Below, one piece after another: positions 43,117 through 54,796 of a stretch of DNA of 64,000 nucleotides (the first letter of the stretch is position 1; every line of letters starts with the position of its first letter). The position numbers were made by a program, and so were the translations under genes. The stretch is taken from positions 14,823,218-14,887,217 of the forward strand of contig OZ020514.1 in the NCBI GenBank assembly GCA_963971425.1. Direction: 5' to 3'. Below the pieces are notes generated by a model. That model did no database searches. It was not told where the DNA came from and was given only the letters and a program-made list of their open reading frames with translations. This stretch comes from Bryoerythrophyllum caledonicum. Its lineage: Eukaryota > Streptophyta > Bryopsida > Pottiales > Pottiaceae.

Positions 43117-44216
43117 AATATTAAAGTATTTTGTACACTTTAAGTGGTTCTACAATGATAGATAAGCTAGGAAATAGTTGAAATTAAAACTTACTTCAAG
43201 TAAGTGAGAGTCATCAAAGTATAGATGCAGAATGCCAAATCAATCTCAAACAATTCAGACACTATAAAATCTTAACAAGTTTGCGTTGAATAACAGTTTT
43301 GAAGAGAGTAAATGAGAAATTATCTCCGAGTCATTAATCTAAATTCATAATTCTTTAACTTTCCATTCATTTAAATTTTAGAACAAAGAATATTCATCTG
43401 AGAGAGGCCTAAAATAGAAAAAATTAAGGAAATATAAACCTCTTCTAAAGTATGTAACGCAAACAAACTTAACTTGGATAAAAAAGATTATACTTAAATA
43501 AATATTCATAAATTTAAAATATGTTACTTTTTGAATATTTGTATATTTCTAAATTTTTTGAATGAAATTAAGCATAACATATAATCATGCTTCTTCAATC
43601 TATCAATAATAAAATACCTTTAGCTTTATGAATATCAACTATTATAGTTAAACGTGTTATTTAAGAAATTCATTAAAGTAATTTTCGACTAAAACCTTGT
43701 TCCCAAGGATTCAAGGAAAACCTATATTTAGTTGAACTTATACAATTCATCTAGTTCATTGAATTCACTTACTATCTATTTAATCATTAAATTCAATTAT
43801 CCATTTATAATTACTAATGAAAATTCATATTAAAAGTTAAAGTATTCAAAATAAATTGGTAAGAGAGATGTTTATTTTTAAAGAAAGAAATTATATAATC
43901 ATTTATAAGATACGATTTTTAAAAATATTGTATTCAGTAGGTATATTTTAGGAACTCAAATTATGAATAACAATATCAAATTTAATTGGATCATGTTGAT
44001 CTCGATACTCATGATTTATCCAAAATATTGCCGTCTTGATAGCCATTTTAGCTCTCTAAAATAACAAAAATTTGAATATTACTACTCTTGTTGGAATAAT
44101 ATATCTTCATTTGGCTCTATTTTCTCAGGGGGAGAGGTTCAATGTATATAGAAAAAGTATTATAACAAACGTATATTTGTAAACTAGTTCAAATGATGTC
44201 AATCAAATATTATAAA

Positions 44217-44345
44217 TCGATCATATTCAATATATTGAGACAATTTTAGAATTTTGAGACTTTTTGCCGATAATTTCAGCAGCTATTTTGAGCTAATTCA
44301 TGCATTTTGATGACATTTTAATTAAAATTATCCATGATTTAAGGA
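44217..44345 (-). mobile_element. Partial M1 element
   Basis: From TCATATTCAATATATTGAGA through TTTTGAGACTTTTTGCCGAT to TTATCCATGATTTAAGGATAA it is the reverse complement, with changes, of 4,239-4,369. The palindrome is degenerate here. Confidence 0.5.
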
Positions 44346-45734
44346 TAATTTTTCCAATTATAATTAATAGTCAATTGCAATGTATTGAAAATTAGAAAAT
44401 ATTATAAAATTATAACAATCACTAAATTGCATAGTATAATATGATGTGAATTTAAAAACTATTCATGGATCATGGTGTCTGTATTCTTTATGTCTTTTCT
44501 ATCTTGTGACTTAAGTTTTATTGGATTTTATATGATTATTGATATAAAACTATAGTAAACCAAATACATGTAGTTTCTTTAGGAACAGTTTAAATAAAAT
44601 TTCATTGGTTTGGTATGCTTGTATTGTGTATCATAGGTTGTAAGAAATTTTAAATTGACAATTGCAACTTTAAATTTGAAATGGAACTTGTGGACTACTT
44701 TGAAAAATCAAGTGCAATGTCAAATTCAAGAAAAACCTTTGTCGTGCAATAAGTACAGTTTTTTAAAAATTATATAAGTTAAGTATATTATAATTCAATT
44801 TAATGAGTCATACATGATGTTTTTTTATTAAAGTATTGCAACATAGAATTCATAATCCAAGCAATACAAAAGAGAATAGAAATGATTCATGTCATTTGTA
44901 AGAATTAACCAATGTACACCTAAATTACAATTCGCACATGATTAGAAGAAAAACTTATTTCACATTGATTATAGCAATCATATATTTTTAAATTTATCAT
45001 GTAATACAATAAATTTTGAATGTGATACAATAAATTTACAGTGTAAAAAAAATAATAAACAATTCTCATCACATATACACTTCACAAATTTTCAATGTGA
45101 TACAATAAATTTTGAATGAATTACAAAAAATTCATTGAATCAATAGTCTTTACAACTGATGAACATATTTTTATACTTAATACAATTTGCAATCCATGCT
45201 ATAAATGGTCTTAGTCAATCATAACTAATTACAAACTTACAATGTACAATATGAAATAAACACATATCAAAAACAAAAATAACATACTAAATCAAAGATA
45301 ATTTAGATCCAGTCAAAAAGTCCTAATTTGATTCACAATGTCTCTAACATGATTCACATTGATTACAGAAATTAAAAATTTCTAAATATATTCATATCAA
45401 ATAAAATTTTAAGAGCTATCCAAAGAAACTAATTTAGAAAATATTTTCATCATGCTAGAGTATGCTAAAGTTGATAGTTTTCAAATCCTTGTTGCTATAA
45501 TCAAATGGACGGATGAAAACGTCCCATAGTCATTCAGATTCATGAACATTCATGAACCGAGTGTAGTAAAGCAACGCGTCATTTTGGTGTAGTTTCTAAA
45601 ATGGAATTGATTGGACATTCATCCGCCGCGTTGCTGTAAAACTAGGTTTCTATTGCACAGGAAAGAAGGCAAAAAAGTTCAAAAGCCGCCAGTCCCTTCA
45701 CTTTTTCCAAGAGTGAATGAGGGTGTGACACCTC

Positions 45735-45760
45735 TCACTCTCTCTCTCTCTCTCCCTTTG
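45735..45760. repeat. (CT)n microsatellite
   Basis: A run of about ten CT units lies after GGGTGTGACACCTCTCA. Confidence 0.8.
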
Positions 45761-46724
45761 TCCAATTGGAATTTCTAATATTTAATATCATGCGATATTA
45801 TTAAAAAGTAATCTCCAACCTCCCTTAACCTAGTAGATTTAATTACATTTAATATCCTACAATATTATCATAATGTAATTACCACCAACATTCCCACGTA
45901 CAAAAGGATACACGGTTGGGTACATGCTAGCAGGACCGGATACATACGAGGTATAAGCCACAAACCGACAGCTGTTGCTAAGAATGCAAAAGCGGGAGAT
46001 TTGTTTTTTTCCACATGCAAATATCCATATACTTGGATTGCAAAACGGAAAAAACAAATAAAACTAAAAGATATAACTTCTTCATCAAGAGAAGTTCTAG
46101 CTCACCCAACTACACTAAAACAGCCAAATCTGTGAATATTTTGGATCATTTTTGTTCATGACAGTTATCCCACTGTACACGTACTACAGCTATACGTGAG
46201 TGAATCTTTCCACTTAATGGACCGTGAAAGGACGCCCAGAGGCATTGATTTTTTTGTTCAAAAATCTAAACTTCAAACATTGAAGCTAGCCTTGATGAAT
46301 ACAAACCATACAAACACCATATTCATTAAAATGAGACAAAATGTGAGATTTGAGACTAAAAGCCTATTACTTCGGAAAGAAATTTGGTGAAAAGTTGTTG
46401 CAAAGGAAGGCATACATCATGCAATATACAAGAAACATCCCAAATCCAACAATAAATCATTGTGACTCATGATCATTGCGACTCATGATCATACAATCAA
46501 CATGATCATTGCGACTCTCCATCATTGCATTACACAAGACATATCATTAATAGATCATCATAGAGATATAATTCCATCCATAGTCAAAGAGGAGTAAGTA
46601 CAATGGAAAATAATGATACTAAAATTTTATTTTCATGACATTGTTTACCACAATAGACAATCGCAAACAAATTTCTATTCATAGTAGTCTAGGATCAATT
46701 TAATCGTCTCTACAACAAAATATA
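45761..46724. other. Spacer downstream of cluster C
   Basis: No gene seen. A C-family motif CACCATATTCATTAAAATGA sits at 46,315, in the same orientation as the right end of element C. A GACTCATGATCATTGC motif repeats three times at about 46,460-46,530. Confidence 0.4.
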
Positions 46725-47575
46725 GAAGAACTCCTGAAACATATACAACTGTTCCTACTTAGCAGTACCTCCTTCACTAGAAGGAATGGTTGAACCACCT
46801 CCTCTTGTCTGGAGAAGCAAGGCCTCATCCGCTTTCACTTATGCATACCCAATCATAATTTCCTTCCTCCGAGAATAGGGTTTATAGTAATCATCCACTT
46901 CCGTATAATTCACGGTTTTCACCAGAGGTGAATGACGTGATTGATGGCACTGACCACTATTAGCCCCAGAACCACCACCTCCACTCAAGCATAGTGAATT
47001 CCAATAAAACTTGTGAAGTTGCGGATCTCAAAGATCTAGGCTTTAAACCAAGAGATTCAGTATGCAATTTTGTTGAACGTATGGGAGGATTACTAACTCC
47101 TACAATACCTTCAGATCTTGAACTAGGAAGCCGCCTCCGCTTAGTAGGGGTAGGAGAAGGCTGGACAGGAATAAACGAAGGCGGAATAATCAAATTGGAA
47201 GAGATAGGCTCAGACTCTTTCACCTCATTTACACCAATTGCACCATAAATATAGAGCTGCCGTTTAGGAGTGCAATTGCCAACAGGCTCTACAGAAGCAC
47301 ACATCCGCTTGAGTGGCGAAGGAGATGCCACACAAGGAATTCCGGCCCTCCGCTTAGGAGGGCTATCAACAACACCATCATCGACCTTCTGTGTAGAAAA
47401 GTCCATGAAAGCAGAGAGAGCATCGGTTGTAGTGCACATAAGAAACGGCTTTGAATGGTGAGATTGGGAAAAACCTCCAGGAAGAGATCCAGCTTACTCA
47501 GAAAACGAGCCACAATTGAAGAGTTGTTTACTACGATCACTCCTACAAAGAGAAGGGATGGTAGCCTTCACAACC
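46725..47575 (-). pseudogene. Tail exons of cluster C
   Basis: The minus frame from 47,439 reads STQKVDDGVVDSPPKRRAG, GNCTPKRQLYIYGAIG, then PPSFIPVQPSPTPTKRRRLP and SLGLKPRSLRSATSQVLL. The first two match the tail of cluster B. Further stretches reach about 46,725 (QSRHSPLVKTVNYTEVDDYY). It is Ser/Pro/Arg-rich and probably disordered, with KRRR clusters that could serve in nuclear entry. A few stops are present. Confidence 0.4.
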
Positions 47576-47919
47576 TGCAAAAGAGACACGTTATAAAAGA
47601 AGCGATGAGTAGGACATAACAACATTCATAGCAATCCAATGCATGCTCGACCCTAGGATAAATATGAAACCAGGCCCGAAGAAATACAGTTTACCTTGTT
47701 TCCACAATAAAAATAGTAAGCTCGACGAGAGGATAAACAATAATACTGAAAACAATGATAAATCCTAGACCCGACCGAAAGATGAATAGAAGCACATAGG
47801 AAACAAAAAACACGAGACAATGCCATTACGTTACAATAAAACTTGTTGTAGTTGTAAAATATTTATATATTCAAAATGTAAAAGGGTGATTACAATGTCG
47901 ATACTAAATGCCTACTATA

Positions 47920-48560
47920 TTACAAAAAAGAAGCTTGAAACTGTGAAGCCAATGAAGTAGAACCGTGTGGAATTTCATAGACAAAACCAACGTTTTTGTT
48001 TGAGAGCGCCATCCCATCTACAATATACTTCATGCAAGGACTATTATGCGTTAACGGTGGAACCCCTATGCGATTGTTATTAACATAATCATGTAATTGC
48101 CCAACAAGGCATTCGGAAACCAAACGTCGCAGCCAAGGTATAAGTTCCTGAGTATGGAACTCGTCATCACAAGCCGCATGTCTCCACGGACGAAGAAAAA
48201 TGGCATTTCCCGTATGATTACAGACGCTCTTCTCCGGGCTGTCGTCGATGAGAAGGGTGTTGTCCGAATCTAGGACCATCGACTCAAGTTGGCGCCTAAA
48301 TAAAATTGATTACAGGGTTTTCAAGAAAATCATCTTGTTCGAATTATTCTGGTCCATCAAGAACTTATTGGGCGAGGTTTCAATTCTCTTACAGCTCTCC
48401 TGACCAAGAACCAAAGCTGGAGAAGCCATGTCCGAAAAAAGATACTTCGCGATTTCAACTACAGTGAACTTCTTCATGGAGCTTCAGACGACAATAGAGT
48501 TCGTAATGTTTTTGATTTTTGCAAGTGTGGGAATCCGTTCCCACAAGGTTCCGGAAGTTA
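47920..48560 (-). pseudogene. Cluster C FCP1-like gene, C-terminal half
   Basis: After an acceptor GCTGGATTTTTAG the minus strand reads LAKIKNITNSIVV before SSMKKFTVVEIAKYL (the usual Trp is a stop), LVLGQESCKRIETSPN, KMIFLKTL and NTLLIDDSPEKSVC, then LRPWRH. It is collinear with cluster B, including FLKTL and IDDSP. Its N-terminal half lies 4 kb away at 52,330-52,627, beyond insertion E. The final DD is kept. Two stops are visible in this half. Confidence 0.6.
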
Positions 48561-48837
48561 ACCTAAAAATCCAGCAAAAACAAAAAAAAATTAGTTTTAG
48601 AATGTTAGAAAGATAGATTTAAACCGTAGCAAAGGGAATTAGCAAATAAGACAAACAGAGGGGGACAAGATCTTTAAAAGCTCTAATGGAATGCTTAAAT
48701 CCGAAAGGTCCGGGTCCGGTAGAAGTCGTCACAACCGGAACCTTCCAGAAATATCCGAAACCGGATGAAATCGGAGCCGGAAACATCCGGAACCGGAGAC
48801 GTCATCATGACTACAACGGCCATCCGTACACCAACGG

Positions 48838-48960
48838 GAGTATAAGAGCAGGAGGCTATTTTTGTCATCTCACACTTCTCTCTTGCTCTCGTCCTCTTTC
48901 CCCTCACCTTCTTATCTTCTTACCTTCTTGCCTTCTTACCTTCTTGATTAAGTTAGACCG
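48838..48960 (+). promoter_or_regulatory. TATA-like box and CT-rich leader of insertion E
   Basis: GTATAAGAGCAGGAGG at about 48,839 is followed by a pyrimidine-rich leader (CTCTTGCTCTCGTCCTCTTT, CTTCTTACCTTCTTGCC) ahead of the first long frame at 48,988. This resembles a plant core promoter. Confidence 0.4.
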
Positions 48961-51034
48961 GAAGAATTTCCGAAAGAGAGAGTTTTAGTGAGGTCAATGC
49001 GTGCAGGTGTCACCGAAGAGGTTGTGAGGTATTTTGTGGACATGGTGGAAGAAGGGGCTCATCGGACAACGCGAGGCACTACGACGCAGCCATCGGTGCA
49101 GCATGTGTGTCCAAGTATACCGACAGATCCAGAGGAGCTTGCGGTCCTCGAGCACTCCCTCAGCAACATAGGATGCCGCGGACTACTCAACGTAGCGTGG
49201 GGTGTGAAGGACGCGAAGTTGGTGGTGGAGCTCCTCAGAACTCTAGACAATCGCTACGACGGCACGATCCGTGCACATCCCGAAACCGGGGGTGTGCCGG
49301 AATGGCAACATACTTACGCCTTCAGCATTGGAGACGTGAAGACGGCGGGACGGAACGACGAGGTATTGGGGGACGAGTTTACAAGGCCCGCCGACCCGAA
49401 AAAAGGCTATAGCACCAACGACTTGCGACACCAGGACGCGCAGATTGTGGTAAGGTTCTTGAATCCTATCTTCAACCGGAAAAGCCAAAATGGGTGGTGT
49501 CTAAATGGGCCACCACCATTCTAGGGTCGATGAGAGGAAAGTTTAGCGTAGATTGGGCCTCGTTTATGAGCGAGATGATCACCTGGATGGTGAAAGGACT
49601 CCACAAAGGTAAGAAGGCCAGAACCCCCCTTCCGTCGTACCTCACTCACCTTTATGCTCGGCACGACATCCTTACGCCTAACAAATAAGACGAGTACGAG
49701 GAGCTGCTAAGCATCCAGATCTACGGCGGCCCGGAGCAAGCATCCAACGAAGAAAGCATGGAGATTATCGAGATTCCCGAACTTGAGCCAACCCCCCAAT
49801 ACCAGAAGAAGAGCAGGTCTGTGCAGTAGGAGTCTGCACCGGGACCCACTCCCTTGAACCAAACCATAGACGCACCTGGAGCTCAAGGAAATCCCAAGAC
49901 AGTTCCTCGTGAAGGTCGAGTGCCGCCCGCCGATCCACCAACACTCATAGGAATCATCAAACCGGACCTGATGGAGCTCATCTACCATGTGGGATGGCGA
50001 GCAGCCCTCCTATGCTAGTAAGAGGTAAGGCATATGGAGATTTTGGAGGGCATTCGAAAGGAGCTGGAGGTGGAGAAGATGGTGGACATCCCGATTGAAA
50101 TCGCAGTGCTCCGAAAGAATACCCTTCGACTTCGAGTCTTGGAAGATCAGCAAGCAGCCATCATTTGGTGTCGGGACCAGTTTGCTGCGAAGTTAGACGA
50201 GACATACACCGCTCTAGCAGAGGCCAAGGAAAAGCGGAAGAAAGCCGAAGACCGGGCGAACGCCTCAGCCCACGCCTTGGCCGAGGTAAGATCATCCCTT
50301 AAGTTTCCGGTTGACACTGTCAACCGGAGCCTCCTCTTCACAGATCAGCTGGAGAAGGAAGAGAAGATGAACATGGTCCAGATCATCAGATTCCTCCACG
50401 ATCACGGCACAAAGATGGAAAAGATATGGAGCCGGATGCAAGATCTGGTGGCCAACATGACTTCGGAGGGACGAGAGACCCGGAGTACCCAAGCTCCAAA
50501 TGACAGGTCACTTCCGGTCCGAGTCCGGACCGCTCCGGATGAAGCCTGACCGTCAGGAGTACATCCGGAGCCCTCCGAAAAGCAGAAGGCGGTCATGTCC
50601 CAGTCGAAGAGTGTGGCACCGATGAGCTGGAGCATTCTCGGTGACTCGAATATCATGACGGACAAGCACTGGACGGAGTTATTACCAGAGGTAGGTCCGG
50701 AAGAGACAGAGACACCTCCTCCCGTCCAACCTGCTCCAACTCCTTCATCGAGCCGGAGGAAGTCAACTCCTCCACTAGCTCGGCACTTGGCTACGGATCC
50801 TCCCAGCCCAAGTGCGAGGTTTCAAGGTTTTGTTGGAGCACATGAGGCTATGGTTGCTGATACCACCACCGAGCCAACTCCTTCGGCAGGACCACAAGAT
50901 CCACCTTCCGGATCCGGATCGCTGAGGCAGATGGCAGCTACAACACCCCAGTGAAAGAAGGTCGGCAAAGCCAAAGCAAAGGCTTCCACAAGGCGCACCA
51001 GCTCAAGATTCAAGAACGTTGGATCACCCCCTTA

Positions 51035-52262
51035 GGTAGATATAGGATTAGAATTAGGAATAGTTTAGTGAACTAGGTTAGGTAGCAATTAACGATGGGG
51101 CTGAGAGTTGCACCCAGCTACTTATCCGGAAACTAAGTCATTTTGTAAACTTCCGGATTTTAGCAGTTTTTCCGGATGTCCGGAAGCCGGACCCGGAAAT
51201 TTCGGATCTAGGATTCACTGTCCCGGCTTTTTTGAGATAAGATCCTTACTTTTAGGGATGAGATCCTCCGGATTTCTTGCGAATAAGGTTAGACTAAGAT
51301 TAGGGATCTTAGTTAGTACTTAGGAGATGAGTTTTATCAAACTCATCATCTTTTTTTTCCTTACGTTGAATATATTTTCAGATCTATTTGCTAGAATTGC
51401 TACCTAGTTCTTATGACAAGAAGTGTTATCTTTGTGAGGGACATGATCCGTTGTGGTAGTCATTGTTGTAAGGAAGTTCTTTTGAGGTAATTGGTACTTG
51501 ATTTATTGGAGAGTGAACCAGTTGGGATCTACAGTGGGAGAACGCCCGGACGAACTGGAGGTGTATTGCAGAGGTGTTCCTCGTAACCTCCAGGGTCCGG
51601 AAGATGCCAGGAGGGGAAGAGAGTTATTGCAGAGGAGTTCTCGGTAAATCTCTAGGGCACAAATTCTTCCATGTGAACCCGGATTCCGGTCAAGGTTGGA
51701 ATTTACCCCCACGATGGGACAAAAGCTTGTTATGTAAGTCTAGAAGGAGTCTTTTCTATGTAAGTTGTGCCAATAGCTTCCGGAGAATTACAATAGTGCT
51801 ACCGGAACGTCGTTGTAGTCCGGACTTGTCTCTGCGTGAACGCGTCCGAAAGGCCTTCCGGGTATTGTGAGAGTCTATGTCTAGTAACAACAATCAATCA
51901 CCAGTTAGTGGAGTAGGGAGATTGGGAGTCCGGCCACTATAAGTTCCGGGGCAGTGGGTGTCTAGCCACTTAAAATCACAAGGCAGTGGGGAATCCGGCC
52001 ACTTATACAAAATAGGATCAGTGGCCTTCCGGTCACTCGTTTAAACCTTCCGGAAGTATCTCTGTGGAGGAACAGAGGTAAATCAAACTACCCTCTCGTT
52101 GTCCGGAAACCAATTCCGAAAACCCTTGTATGTATATTTCGGAAACTAGTTCCGGAAAGCTTTGTATGAAATCCGGAGTCCGGAAGGATCCGGATTTGTT
52201 ACTCAATAGAATAGCTAACCTAAGTGATTGTTAGTTTAGTTGTCTTTGGATATTTTGAAAGG
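51035..52262 (+). other. Non-coding 3' part of insertion E, dense in TCCGGA
   Basis: Motifs TTCCGGAA, ATCCGGAT and GTCCGGAA recur every few dozen bases. GCAGTGGG-like phrases with TCCGGCCACT or TCTAGCCACT recur about every 40-50 bases at 51,910-52,050. GTATTGCAGAGGTGTTC and TTATTGCAGAGGAGTTC form another short repeat at about 51,560-51,640. No gene. Confidence 0.5.
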
Positions 52263-52329
52263 ATCAATAGATCTCTGTGGGAACGAAACCGGAGTGGTTT
52301 ACTTTGAGAGTACTTAGTGACGATTGAGT

Positions 52330-52627
52330 GCATTCCTGAGGAATACTGACTCTACAAATTGCAACAGCGAGAAACACACGAACTCCAGGGCGAGTATATA
52401 CAACTTTGGGACCTATGTACGCAGGGACGGTGCAAGAATACGCTATTCGACTCCCGGAGCCTCTCGACAACCCGAGGGCACGTTCTATTTTGCAAAGGAT
52501 GCCATTAATATCCAGCACGATATTAAGCCACATGTTTGGCCGTTGGCTGAGGACTACGGACAAACTCCTCGGCAAACAGTCCTGGGACAGAATGAACAAA
52601 CAATAAGGTCAACGGAAATTACCTGAT
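52330..52627 (-). pseudogene. Cluster C FCP1-like gene, N-terminal half
   Basis: After an acceptor TTCATTCTGTCCCAG the minus strand reads DCLPRSLSVVLSQRPNMWLN, IVLDINGILCKIERALG and IGPKVVYTRPGVRVFLAVA, then loses similarity near 52,340. LDING is the motif I form seen in A and B (second Asp is Asn). YTRPGV is typical of FCP1-like domains. The rest lies at 47,920-48,560 on the other side of insertion E. Confidence 0.6.
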
Positions 52628-52974
52628 TAAATGCACATTGAGCAATACGCAAAGGAAGTGTCACATATTGCATCAATTCTCACCCTCATAGCGAACTCTA
52701 TAAACCATTCCCAATTTGAGGCTTCAATACAAGAGGTCGGTGAACAATATCATCCATTCTCATCTGAGAAAACAATTGAAGAAAATTAAATTGTTGAACA
52801 ATTCCATAAATTATAAACAAAGTGGTATTACAAATATGTACACTCCGCCTAATGTACATTAAAACTCATATGGATCCAATGCCTGCAAGCCAACACACCC
52901 ATATAAGACCTACTGGAGACTAGGAGTAGTCATCAAAAAAATACACGGCAATTGCTCGTGGGACATGAAAAAAA

Positions 52975-54603
52975 TAGTGGAAAAAACTAGCCAACCTTGT
53001 CAGGTTCAGACGTACCCTGCTCGAGATTTTTTGGTGACCGCTCGTAATCCACTCGATCCTCTTCCACTGCACATGAATCCTCCGCAACCATAGGAAGGTC
53101 AACAACGCAGGCCCCAACATTGCACTCTTCAAACTGGTAAAGAGGTACACGGAATTGACGTGGTGAGGAACTAGGAACAGAGGAGGCACCATGATCACGA
53201 TGCATTTCATTCTGGGCAAAGACAATGGTGTCACTATACTTTGGTGGACTCTGCTGAGGACTAACAAGCATTCTACCCTCGAGTCGAAGATAATCTAGTG
53301 GCGTTCTATCCTCGGGTCGAGGATAATCCATAGGCATTCATGGGGACAAAGATGGTCCTTCAGGAACAACATGAGAACGAGCCGGGGATGAATGTTGATG
53401 ATCAAATGTAAATGGTTTGTTCACCGCAAAGGGCTGGGACGGAGTCGAAAGACTAGAACCAGAGTTATCTTCGATGCAAGGATGAACTGCGGACTCTAAA
53501 AATATAGATTGTGAAGGACCTGATGAAGCAGCACCTGTAGAGAGAGGCTGAGGACATCATTGTGCTAGGTCTGCCTTCAACTGCAGATGTAGCTCAACCC
53601 AGATAGTGGCCGCAATCCGCTCCTTGTCCAAAGCAAACTCCAACTTCTGCTTCTCGAAAGCAGCCTCCATCTCAGCTTGCTTGCGCTTGGACGCCTCCAA
53701 CTGCTCCATAATATCCTGATTCATCTTTTCCTCCAAAGCGCGTCTGTATGCCATGTGGTGGAAATAATCTACACTTGGTTCATACTTCACAACGACTCCA
53801 AGTGTAGGAGCTTCTCTGGCAGTATTGATGCATATGCATGGAACACTAGATCTCTCGTCTTCATTGTCACTTGAATCAAAGAGCAAGATAACGGGGTCAG
53901 ACGGCGTTGAAGCTCTAGAAGGCACTAGTGTCTCAGGATTCTGGGTCTCCAAAATCGCTGTAGATTCTTCTAGCAATCTAGGAGAGGGCAACGGATTAAC
54001 TATATCTTGAAGCCCTTCCTCGTCATCTACAGCAACAGGAGTTGCTGATCGAGGTGATTCATATGTTGATGAGGGCCCGGCGTCATGGATTCCAAGTATC
54101 GAGAGGTCCACACCTTCATTACTCCTATACGGATTAAACTCGAAGACGTTGTCTTCATCATTATCCAGCGGGTTCAAACGAGGAGAGGACGGTCGCAAGC
54201 ATGGAGTGTCGGCGTCCTCCACAAAATCTTAAGGGACTCGTGATTCAATACGAAATCGAGAACCACTGAGATCACCGCGTCCCCGGACAGTCAAATCAAT
54301 GCCCACAGATGCTCTGGCCTGCGCATGAGTACGAAAAGGCGCAGCTTGTGAGGTTGAGGTTGTCTGTGCTCTTCCTCGCGAAGGCCTTTGATCAGCTCTA
54401 GCTGATGCAGTTTCCAGCCCACTGGATTGAGTTGGAATAGGCTTAGCATACGCACAATCCTTGTGGATAAAATCGTTGATGTCATACATGTGAATTTTTC
54501 TTGAATTCTCCTTGTATAACTTCCGAAAGCTCTTATCCACCAGAGTGTAAAATGACATCTCAGACATCTGCGGAAGACAAGACGAAACAAGTTTAGTAGT
54601 CAA
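52975..54603 (-). pseudogene. Cluster C: acidic and coiled-coil part
   Basis: From 54,603 minus: YTLVDKSFRKLYKENSRKIH, then Ser/Arg-rich sequence, an acidic stretch (LNPLDNDEDNVFEFNPYRSN, DSSDNEDERSS), and a coiled coil MNQDIMEQLEASKRKQAEME with AAFEKQKLEFALDKERI, matching the coiled coil of cluster B. Three stops and a change of frame occur. Near the end the element's own palindrome is read as protein twice in a row (MDYPRPEDR then LDYLRLEGR at about 53,270-53,337). The donor before the FCP1 part is probably GTTGGC at about 52,998. Confidence 0.5.
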
Positions 54604-54796
54604 GTTTGCCTGAAGAGTTAAATATTACGATGAAATAACATGACATGAGAAGAAAATTTACAATGCAAGACAGTGGGCCCACTGAATATCAAAATGCAAA
54701 GCTTCATAGTAGACACAAATTTCTACAAAACAAACGATGGATCGATGATTATCCTCAGGTCGAGGATAAACTCAGAAACGGAAAGGTGACCTCTTA

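Larger units (their letters stand above)
41036..45730. other. Long AT-rich non-coding block
   Basis: No gene seen in 4.7 kb. It holds the R1 element at 42,209-43,116, the M1 relative at 44,217, and short repeats around GATACAATAAATTTTGAATG at about 45,000-45,130. It probably represents older insertions within element C. Confidence 0.5.
48661..52262 (+). mobile_element. Insertion E: TCCGG-rich element splitting the cluster C FCP1-like gene
   Basis: The block lies between the two halves of the FCP1-like gene, within or beside an intron. It carries plus-strand coding matter: 48,988-49,524 (EELAVLEHSLSNIGCRGLLN), then VSKWATTILGSMRGKFSVDW with LPSYLTHLYARHDILTP, then a coiled coil (KEKRKKAEDRANASAHALAE) and a Pro/Ser-rich C-terminus to about 51,034. 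The middle part recalls the putative plant transposon protein domain linked to Ty3-type elements; that is inference. I found no LTR pair, reverse transcriptase or capsid protein. The frames are broken in a handful of places. As it may be LTR kin, it is treated as a fossil, probably fairly young since long frames remain. Confidence 0.45.

Noticed and set aside
46315-46365. Right end of a further C-family element
   Set aside because: The motif is present but in the wrong orientation for the left end of cluster C, and no partner was found; it may be a loose MITE-like copy.
48661-52262. A complete LTR retrotransposon
   Set aside because: No repeated ends, reverse transcriptase, integrase or protease were seen. 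Only a general likeness to a transposon-associated protein remains, so the class is left open.
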